The notes under the pieces were generated by a model. That model was not told where the DNA came from and ran no database searches. It was given only the letters and a program-made list of their open reading frames with translations. DNA of 64,000 bases from Turritopsis dohrnii (lineage: Eukaryota; Cnidaria; Hydrozoa; Anthoathecata; Oceaniidae): positions 62,001 to 126,000 of the forward strand of contig BQMF02000048.1 in the NCBI GenBank assembly GCA_027922465.2. Direction: 5' to 3'. Positions 56,320 to 64,000 of the stretch are shown here, piece after piece. Position 1 is the first letter of the stretch, and each line of letters begins with the position of its first letter. Both the position numbers and the translations under genes were made by a program.

Positions 56320-56803
56320 TTAGATAATCGTCCCGTCTTCCACGCCCGCTGTCTTCCTCTTCCACGCCCGCTGTCTTCCTCTTCCACGTCCGCTGACTTT
56401 TCCTGTTCCACGCCCTCTGCTCCCTCTAACTCGACGTATCCAACTAAAACCGGGCCGAGCAGCCCCGTCCAGTTCCTTCCATTTCCCGTATGGCTTTCTT
56501 GAACTTGGGCCAGGGTGATCGACCCGATACTTGAGGTAGTCTTCGTAGCTTAATTCTGAAATAGGACAAGAGTATATAAAGAAAACAAATAAACGAATTG
56601 ATCAATGAAATTTAACTTACTGCTCGTCGCTGCTGCAGTCGTTGCTGTAGCTCTTGCAGTTGCTTATGTTACTGTTGATGTTTTTCTAACTGTTGCTGTT
56701 GTTGTTGCTGTTGATGTTGTTGTTATTGTTGTTGTTGTTGTTGTTATTGTTGATGTTATTGCTGTTGTTGTTTCCGTTGTAGCTGTTGTTGCTGCTGTTT
56801 GGG
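56320..56803 (-). pseudogene. Second HPG-module gene, last two exons, probably damaged
   Basis: The last exon (56555-56320) follows a TTTCAG acceptor. It enters in phase 1 and encodes LSYEDYLKYRVDHPG, then SSRKPYGKWKELDG and an Arg-Gly-rich tail (GRGTGKVSGRGRGRQ) ending at TAA. Over 32 ungapped positions it matches the last exon of the gene at 24777-25743 at 13 identities plus several conservative changes. An exon upstream (56803-56621) is bounded by TTTTAG and GTAAGT with a 65-nt intron between. It is a CAA/CAG-rich tract whose Gln frame carries four TAA codons, and the phase-1 frame needed downstream also has one TAA. The gene is therefore probably a pseudogene, or that exon is not part of the normal transcript. 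The plus-strand valine-rich frame here is only the shadow of the repeat. Confidence 0.55.
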
Positions 56804-57062
56804 CTAAAAGATAAAACGTAAACGTAAAGGTTAAATTTAAGATGTCATATATTATGGTGAATCAGCATAATAGGCACTACCATCCATTGATTTAGTTTTC
56901 ACTTAACAGGGTGCACCACGTGAAGGTAAGTCATTGGATTTTGCACCCCAAAAGTAGAACTGTATGTAAATTATATACTTTTTTAATGGAGATGGATAGT
57001 TATGTATCATGGAAAAATAAAACCATTTAACAAAGTCTAAACATCATTTAGGTAAAGCAACA

Positions 57063-57335
57063 AGAACTATTTCCAGCTATTGTTGTGCATATACAGTGAA
57101 CAGTTCATAAATACCAAAACAGAACTGTCCACACAACATAATACTTCCTATTTAAGGCTACAGTGGAGATGACTATAAACATGACAGCTGAAGCCATGTG
57201 ACATGAAGTCTAGTCAGCATCCCAGTGTTCGAGCAGTCAGAATTATTTCCAGCTATTGTTGTGCATATACAGTGAACAATCCATAAATACCAAAATGGAA
57301 TTGTCCACACAACAAAATACTTCCTATTTTAACTC
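57063..57335. repeat. Tandem duplication, 176-bp period
   Basis: AGAAYTATTTCCAGCTATTG occurs at 57063 and 57239. The following ~90 bp, including CATATACAGTGAACA and AATACTTCCTATTT, is repeated. Confidence 0.85.
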
Positions 57336-59698
57336 AGGGGGATTGACAATAAATCAATATCCCCATAAAACAAAAAAGAAGTATATGCAATGCATATTAA
57401 CGTTCAATCATTTGGTTCACATATACTCACTCAGTGAAACGCAACCTCCGATTATTTAACGCAAACTTTTCAATCACTGCGTTTATATCAGGAACAATTT
57501 CTTTATGGACATTCATCAAAGCAATTCCATTCAAGCGATCATTAACCATTGTATTTTTTGTGAAATCTTTAAGCCTTCTGAAAGCTGAAAAAGATCTCTC
57601 ACACTCACAAGTTGTAACAGGTAAAGTGCCCAAAATTCTCAAAGAAACTTTAACATTTTCAAAACCAGGAAAGTTTATTACTTTCAGAGTTTCTGAGACA
57701 TCTTTTAGTTAACAACCAGAATAATCTCTCCAAAACAGCTGCCATAACAATATTTCATCATCTATAGAAATAAGACTTGGCATGTCGTCACTATAAAAAT
57801 CAAAAAATACCTTGAATTTTTCAAGCCAAGTATCATCATCACCAGACCAAATTTCAATTTCTATAACAAGATGTTTAATCAATACAAAGGCATCAAGCTA
57901 ACAGCGTTGAATCTCCTATCTAATTCTGTATTCAAATGATCTAACACAGGAACTGTCAATGTTCGTTTATAGTATTCAGGTGTACTTGAAGGCATATTTA
58001 CTTTTGAGGTTTGTCTTGAGCATGTTCTTATTTTGGTCTCTTTCACATCAACTTTGGCTGCTAAATCAACAGCTTCAGCATACCAGGAATCATGTCGTGA
58101 ATCAACCTCAATTCTAGAAAACTCAACACAATTCTTTAAGATGTTAATTAATTCTGAACCAACTGAGATGTCCATATTGAAGAAGACCGCAGTATTTTAG
58201 TGACATCTTTAGTAATTGTAAACACATGTCTAGTGATGATAAAAGACACTATAAATTCAAAAATCTTTAAGGCTACGCAACAGTGGAGAAGCCTTAGAAG
58301 ATGTATCCAGACTACATATCTTCTCAATATTTTAATCCTCTTCTTCAAGTGTTTTTACAATTGTTACAAAAAGCTCCTGAAATATTTCTAAACCAACCAA
58401 TCGCTCAACCCATCTTGTGCGACAGACATCTATGAGCTTGCTTTTTTTACTGTCAGGGCAGAATTGATTGATATTTTTGCTCAGGATGTCAAGACGAGGA
58501 CCAGAAAAGTTAAAAAAAATTTGTTACCTCCTTAATTCTATCCATCGCCTTTCTCACCAAAGGAATGATACATGCCTTAAAAATACAAAGATTTAGCCTT
58601 TGGATGTGACAATGAGTGTATATTGCTTTATTGTTTAAAGCTATTATTCTAGTCTGAACTCCACTGATATGACCAGCAACATTTGAAGCACTATCATACC
58701 CCTGTCTACGATAATCATTCAGATCCAGTTTCAGATCTTCTTTAACAGTTTTTAGGATTGTATTTGTAAGTTTTTCACTAGACAAACCATTACACTCCAC
58801 AAAACTTCTTCTCAGTCTTCTCTGATGTTGCAGTCATCATCAACAAACCGGATGACCATGGCCAACTGTTCTTTCATAGAAATGTCTTCATCAGCTAGTA
58901 TGGAAAAGAATTTATTTCTCTTTATTTCTGCTAAAATCTGGTCAGATATCACAGCGCCACAACATTTAATAATCTCATTCTGGCTAGTTTTGGAAATATA
59001 AGTGGTATTCTTATTATGCTTATCATCTTTTAATCCCAAGTCACCAGCACAAACTCTAAAACGGAGCACGAACTCTACAAAATTACCAACTTGGCCATCT
59101 GAATATTCCCCTACATCTGGATGGAAAGCAAAATCATCCCTGTGACCTCTATACGAATGATCATTACGTGCACAAAAAATTACTGTATCAACAATTGATG
59201 CAAGCATTCTTCGATTGGATTCTATCTCTTGTTTCATTTGATTATCAAGCATGACATCCACAGGAGCAAATTTACCAGTGGTACCACATAAATACCTGGA
59301 AAACACACCATATGTTTCTTTATGTAAAGACGATTTCTCATGTGTAGAAAATCTTCGATGAGCTTCTTTCCAGTTTCTGAAAGATTCAGTGTAGAGTTTT
59401 CGTAATGCTGATTTTGACTCATAACTAGCTTTACTTGCAGAAAGAACACAAGCCAAACAGTATGCACCATCTGTACTTGGGGAATAACACAAACGAGAAT
59501 AAGTATCTAGCCATTTTAACTGAAATGATCGTCCATCTGTTTTATGAAAAACATGTGATTTCTCAGGCTTATAAACATTGTCAATAAGTGATTTAATATC
59601 CGGAGGAGAGCTGTAGATAACTTGTCAATATATGTTGCAACATCACCATCCAAAAATGACGATTCTGTCTGCTCTACAGTGTTTTTGTTTTGTTCATT

Positions 59699-60461
59699 CC
59701 CAGCGGGCACAATAACGTCGTAAAGACGTCGTAAAGACGTCTTTTCAAGACGTCCCTAAGACGTCGCAAAATGGTCGCGAAGTGGGAATCTCAAAAGACG
59801 TCCCAATTACATCTTCATTGAGACGTCTCGATGACATCCCAACGACATCGTAACGACGTCGCAGGATTATGAAATTTACTCTTTCAAAAACTGTAATAGG
59901 CCACAGGCGGACCCGAACCTGGAACCTCTGTGCCAGCCGAACTCGTAACCGTTATGCCGACGCTGCTTGTTGTCAAGACGTTTAAAAACATTTACAATAA
60001 ATCATTCTATACAGACTGATTGCTTTTGAAAGTTTATAATTGTTTCGAAGATCGTTATTGAATCTGCACAGAGACGTCCCAAAAACGTCGTAAAAGAATC
60101 CCAATTGCGACGTCCCGTTTCAGACGTCCCTACGACGTCCCAAAATGATCTTAAGTTTATAATTGTTTTGAAGGTCGTTATTCAATCCGTATAAGGACGT
60201 CCTAAAAACGTCGTAAAAGGATCCCAATTGTGACGCCTCGTTTCAGACGTCCCAACGACGTCGCAAAATGATCTTAAATTTACAATTGTTTCGAAGGTCG
60301 TTATTCAATCCGTATAAAAACGTCCCAAAAACGTCGTAAAAGGATCCCAATTGCGACGTCCCGTTTCAGACGTCCCTACGACGTCCCAAAATGATCTGGA
60401 AAGCAAACGACCATTTTACGATTAAAATAAGACGTCTCAAAGACGTCTTGTGCCCGCTGGG
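59699..60461. mobile_element. CCCAGCGGGCAC-ended element inside the OTU-hAT gene
   Basis: CCCAGCGGGCACAATAACG at the left and the complement (GTGCCCGCTGGG) at the right are terminal repeats. Flanking 8-bp sequences, read on the minus strand as GATGAAAA and AATGAACA, agree at six of eight positions and look like an aged target duplication. Removing the element with one duplication keeps the host frame. Inside, GACGTC-containing units of about 125 bp (including CGTAAAAGGATCCCAATTG) recur near 60080, 60200 and 60330. There is no coding capacity. Confidence 0.8.
59906..59962 (-). other. tRNA-like segment inside the element
   Basis: On the minus strand TAACGGTTACGA and GGTTCGGGTCC stand about 25 nt apart, like the A and B boxes of a tRNA promoter. 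CTGGCAC between them could be an anticodon loop. The anticodon and acceptor stems do not pair well, so it is a decayed tRNA copy or a SINE head rather than a working tRNA. Confidence 0.4.
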
Positions 60462-61685
60462 TTTTCATCTTTAGAAGATAAATTCAATGCAAAAAATAAA
60501 TCATGATTATTTTCTCTAATCTTGTTTGTGTGAACAGTGACACTTGACTCTTCTGAGATGAAACTTTTCTTGGGTAAAACAGGAAAGGATGAAGTTGTTT
60601 GAACCTTAGATTTAGTTTGTACGCATGCTTCTGCTGTTCTTTTCCTTTTATAAAGAAATCCAAGAACCAATGGAACAAAGTGATTATGAGAAAAACAGCT
60701 CCAGGTTTGTATACCCTCAAAACAAAACAATATATGGATTGTGAGGTTAGAGGTTACCTCCTTCTTCCCCTCACAAGGTTGCACTAACTGGTCAAACAAT
60801 ATTTTGTTTCGAACTGATCCACATAATGGATAGCGGATGGGAAGATCAATGACTGATGAAAGTCCCAACAAACATAAGAAAGGACACTAGTATTTTTCCT
60901 TGCAGTTTTGCTTTGCTTCCACTATAGAAATCCCACCAGTTGTATATGAACTGTTAGAGGATGAACAGAATTTCAGCACCGAAAGCATGTTTCCTTTAAA
61001 TATTTTCCCTTGATCCTCGGTAAATGGTTTTAGCAACAGAGGGTGTTCACTGTAAAAGACTGCATTGAGCGAAAGTTCCAATGATGTAAGAACCCTTAGC
61101 AAACTCACTACTGAATTACTTCCAAATAATGCTAACGATACAGAGCTATACAAGCAGTCACCATCACTGAGAGATCTGAAAAAGATTACTTTAACATATA
61201 AACATATACAAACTCTGGATTTCTGATGATAGCCAGGGTACCATCTCCAAAATGCATAAGTTCATAAGGTAAGCAAGTCAACTCCGAGTCAAATCCCAAC
61301 GTTATATGAGTTCAGCAAGTAAAAAATAATAACAAAGAAGAATTAACAAACAAACTTTCCAATATCTTTGTAACTTCGACAAATATAACTGAATAAGGTG
61401 ACAAAAAGATTTAGAATTAAACTTCATAAAAGAAAGTATAAAGGTGAAAACACAAACTTATTGTAAAGCGATGACATTGCATCCACCACGATGTTTTCTT
61501 TCATCTGTGATGTATGTTTCAGCTGTAAAGTCCCTTTTTAAGGCTTTACCTACAAGATTCATGTGCTCGTTTGGAAATAAAAGTGTTTTGGAGAACAATT
61601 TCTTTCGTAAAACGATATGTAAAGACTCCATCGCCACATCATCATTGCTGTTAATCGCTTCTAATACTCTTTCTCTATGCATCAT

Positions 61686-63705
61686 GCCGGATTCTCTGGC
61701 GTGGTAAAATCAAGAAAGAGGTTCCACGCACAAGTATGGGCTTTGAGTTGTATTTGAGCTGTATTTGACCACTCTACCGACGACCGAAAGACCTAAAGGC
61801 TTACACTTTGGGCTAAAACTTATTATCGTTCTACGTACTTTAGGTACGAGAGCTGTACTGTTCAAATAGACGGAAGAACGAAAAAATTACTGCTAAGCTA
61901 CGATTAGGGTTATGGGTGTCGAACAACAGTAGAATCGGGACTTGAGCCGTATTTTTGAGCTGTATCGATACAGCTCAAAACTGTTAGTTATAATTCGTAT
62001 CATCACAGATCAGAAGGGGCCGTTTTTTGAGCTGTAAAGAACAACAATCAGGCGGTGGAGTTTGAGTTATAGCTAACCTAAAATTTGCGAGTCAAATGGG
62101 GCGCCAACAAATAATGCGCTCATCCGTAAATAAATGTATTAGACAGATTTTTGAGTGACGGCGTCGCGTCACGTGATAATGGTGACGTAAAAAATCGACA
62201 AAATGAATAGGAGAACGGCCGTAACTCATTTAGTGACCATTCTCTTGACGAAATTTTACTACAGCTTGAGCTGCATGAGCTGTACCCTGCGACCGCCTCT
62301 GTAATGATATATGACTGAGACTTGACTGCGACAAGTTATTCGTTAAGTAAATGTGATTATTATGCTGGTTTAGTTTTTAGTAATAAACAATAATGAATAC
62401 TAAAACAACTTTTATATAGAGCAGCTACCAAGTGACGCAATGTTTATAAACATAAGCATTCTTTACATACTTGACAATTGCTGTATAAGGTTCATCATAG
62501 AAAATTGATCAAGTCATTTTTCGGTAAGCATGTTCATGCAACTTTCTCAGGAAATAAAATGTTCTTAGTTCTCTAGAGGACCCATGAAGACAATAAAAAG
62601 TCAAGTAAAATCAAAGTCAAGTATACAATATTTACAACTTGATTATTTCTCGACTTTGGTTGATATTTCTGAACAGTTTTAAATATGTATTTTGAGCTGA
62701 ACATATAATAAAAACGGAGATAATTCTCAAATAGAATGCATTGTTGATTTGTGTTAAATCCAATTACTTTTTACCACGACGAAATTTTTAACAAAAACTA
62801 CTCAAAATAAATTCATTGCACATTGACACTGTCAATCACTTTTTTGCTTTACTTTTAGTTCAGGTAGTGAGTGTATAAACCCATCCATATTAGCCCATAA
62901 GTTAAATTTCATAGAAAACATGAATAATAATAAAACGAATGAAAAAACGAGACTATATAAAAAATAAAAACAGGTATATCCAAGAGAATATGGAACCTTA
63001 GGAAGCAGCAGAGCTATCACATCCATAGGTCAATAATTACCCTTGCACTACACCAATATAATTTAACACACACCACAAAAAAGTTCAGTATACAGGCTAG
63101 GGTCCCTCAAGATACACGGTCACAATTATGCGAAGTTCTTCGCCTTTTTAGTAGCATAGATATAAAACGTATGACTGAACGCACTGTTTATTAACTTCAA
63201 AAATTTTGCAAATAAAGCGGCTTGGACGCTGAATGTATCTTTCTTCTGGCTAAGGCGGTTACCTTTGTTATATTTTATGTTTCACATACCATGAAAAAAA
63301 TATGAAACTAATACTCAATCATGCACGATTCTTAATTAAACCATGGACCAAAGTACTGGCGTTATCCACGGTATCAACTTACAACTGTGACAATACACAC
63401 AGAATTACTAACAGATACTGGGGCGCTGACCAAATACAACAAGAACAGCAAATAAACTTGTCCTTAAATTACTTCGGTTTCGCCGTTTTCAAATGTAGTA
63501 ACCATGATGTTACTTAAGAAAGGTAAAAAAGTATCGAAGTATCGTTTCTATATGAATACAAAGCAATCGCCATACTTATTGAAATTGAACACGAAGCGAA
63601 ACCAGCAGTTTTTCTACCCATGGTTGACATATGCATTCCCGTCAATGTCAGACAGATTGTTTATATAGCTGGATGTACCGTTGAAAATGCTTTCATGTTC
63701 TCGTA
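61686..63705. other. No gene recognised; GAGCTGTA motifs
   Basis: Between 61737 and 62290 the words GAGCTGTA/TACAGCTC recur several times, including one 28-bp perfect palindrome (61953-61980). The rest is AT-rich. Short frames at 62832-63026 and 63302-63517 lack recognisable character. Confidence 0.35.
61953..61980. repeat. Perfect 28-bp palindrome
   Basis: TTTTGAGCTGTATC is followed directly by its complement, centred on ATCGAT. Single-arm copies of GAGCTGTA lie around it at 61757, 62040 and elsewhere. Confidence 0.8.
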
Positions 63706-64000
63706 TTATCTATTCACGTTCACATAATCAACGCGAGTCTGTGAACGGATTTTCTTTTCGAAATTTTGTTTTCGAAATGTGGTTACATCGTTCAAAGATG
63801 CATAGATCAGCCTACCGTCATCGAAAGCCGAAGTATCCAAGCCTTTATATTGCTCTTCGTCAGGTTGCCCGTTGGTTTGAGGAAATCTTTTTAACACGAC
63901 GTACGTTGTGGAATCAGGATCGATCTTTTGCAGCTGTATTGATTCATAGTGATCTTCATCCATGACAACATCATCATTTTCATCTCTCCTTGAAGGATCA
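63706..64000 (-). CDS. Last coding exon of a probable receptor with ITIM-like motifs
   Basis: The minus-strand frame is open from the window edge to TAG at 63706-63708, about 97 codons, with an acidic start (DENDDVVMDEDHYES). It contains several tyrosines in signalling-type settings: LIYASL and VDYVNV fit the ITIM pattern (I/V/L)xYxx(I/V/L), and DHYESI, TTYVVL and QYKGL are related. No membrane segment lies in the visible part; it would be upstream, outside the window. The composition suggests the cytoplasmic tail of a cell-surface receptor that recruits SH2 proteins. An internal ATG at 63963 is probably not the start, because the frame continues above it. Gene identity is unknown. Confidence 0.5.
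   Translation of the reverse strand, partial: DPSRRDENDDVVMDEDHYESIQLQKIDPDSTTYVVLKRFPQTNGQPDEEQYKGLDTSAFDDGRLIYASLNDVTTFRKQNFEKKIRSQTRVDYVNVNR

Larger units (their letters stand above)
57427..61685 (-). pseudogene. OTU + TTF zinc finger + hAT transposase gene, decayed
   Basis: Reading down the minus strand: a first segment (61685-61458) ending KHRGGCNVIAL; after an intron-like TTTTCAG acceptor near 61177, SDGDCLYSSVSLALFGSN, where DGDC carries the OTU catalytic Cys; an in-frame TAG at 60887-60889; LPIRYP and NHFVPLVL, the OTU histidine block. A CCCAGCGGGCAC element then interrupts at 60461-59699. Next come a TTF-type zinc finger (RSFQLKWLD..., YCLACV, HEKSSLHKE) after a frameshift near 59607, the RNase-H-like hAT core (FFSILADEDIS, then YDSASNVAGH and YTHCHIQRLNL after a shift near 58805, VCRTRWVERL near 58430), and the C-terminal dimerisation block (TLPVTTCECERSFSAFRRLK, 57642-57427). 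At least three frameshifts and several stops are present. Families with TTF-hAT are well known; the OTU block in front may be one fused protein or a neighbouring gene, as all lie on one strand in order. Confidence 0.8.

Noticed and set aside
56621..56803. TAA read as glutamine (altered genetic code)
   Set aside because: Other genes here (helicase, micro-exon gene, piggyBac relic) end at TAA where the family ends, so the standard code fits; decay is simpler.
56605..56814. A valine/alanine-rich plus-strand frame resembling a secreted or membrane peptide
   Set aside because: It is the reverse reading of a CAA/CAG repeat; the splice signals and coding sense are on the minus strand.

Overview
The window is eukaryotic, AT-rich and dominated by transposable elements. 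Host genes are few and carry short introns. The best taxonomic clue is an intronless opsin-type receptor (43531-44511) that keeps the retinal-binding lysine, together with a mix of piggyBac, Harbinger, hAT, Helitron, Kolobok/Mutator-like and non-LTR elements. I infer an early-branching animal, most likely a cnidarian, perhaps a hydrozoan. This is a judgement from protein character only; no search was run.

Layout. 0-5 kb: a 128-bp tandem repeat, an internally deleted piggyBac element with intact TTAA-flanked ends, then a four-exon gene of the SAMD3-like uncharacterised family. 5-16 kb: a mariner-type foldback MITE, hAT and non-LTR fragments, a TA-flanked element rich in GTCCGACTAA motifs, two head-to-tail Helitron-like elements, and a receptor fragment next to a MITE. 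18.8-24.2 kb: a Helitron Rep/helicase gene split by a 3.2-kb Harbinger element that itself holds smaller MITEs. 24.7-25.8 kb: a gene built almost wholly of 16-27-nt micro-exons, followed by a strong stem-loop. 28.1-30.9 kb: a complete TTAA-flanked transposon with an intact 603-aa transposase. 31.2-32.2 kb: a MITE carrying a 272-bp satellite. 35-38.5 kb: a long inverted repeat with Helitron-like insertions in its loop. 43.5-44.5 kb: the opsin. 46-55 kb: Helitron and non-LTR debris and a 2.2-kb element with a nested 24-bp repeat. 56.2-56.8 kb (minus strand): a second, apparently damaged relative of the micro-exon gene. 57.4-61.7 kb (minus): a decayed OTU + TTF zinc finger + hAT transposase gene interrupted by a CCCAGCGGGCAC-type element. 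63.7-64 kb (minus): the last coding exon of a probable receptor with ITIM-like tyrosine motifs, running off the window.

The most novel observation is the pair at 24777-25743 (+) and 56320-56803 (-). Their last exons encode the same basic module (pattern D[FY][ML]xYRxxHPGxxSR, then WK), enter it in the same codon phase, and each is followed about 35 nt after the stop by a long stem-loop. I do not recognise the family. Exon structures here were read by eye from GT/AG sites and reading-frame continuity and need transcript support.
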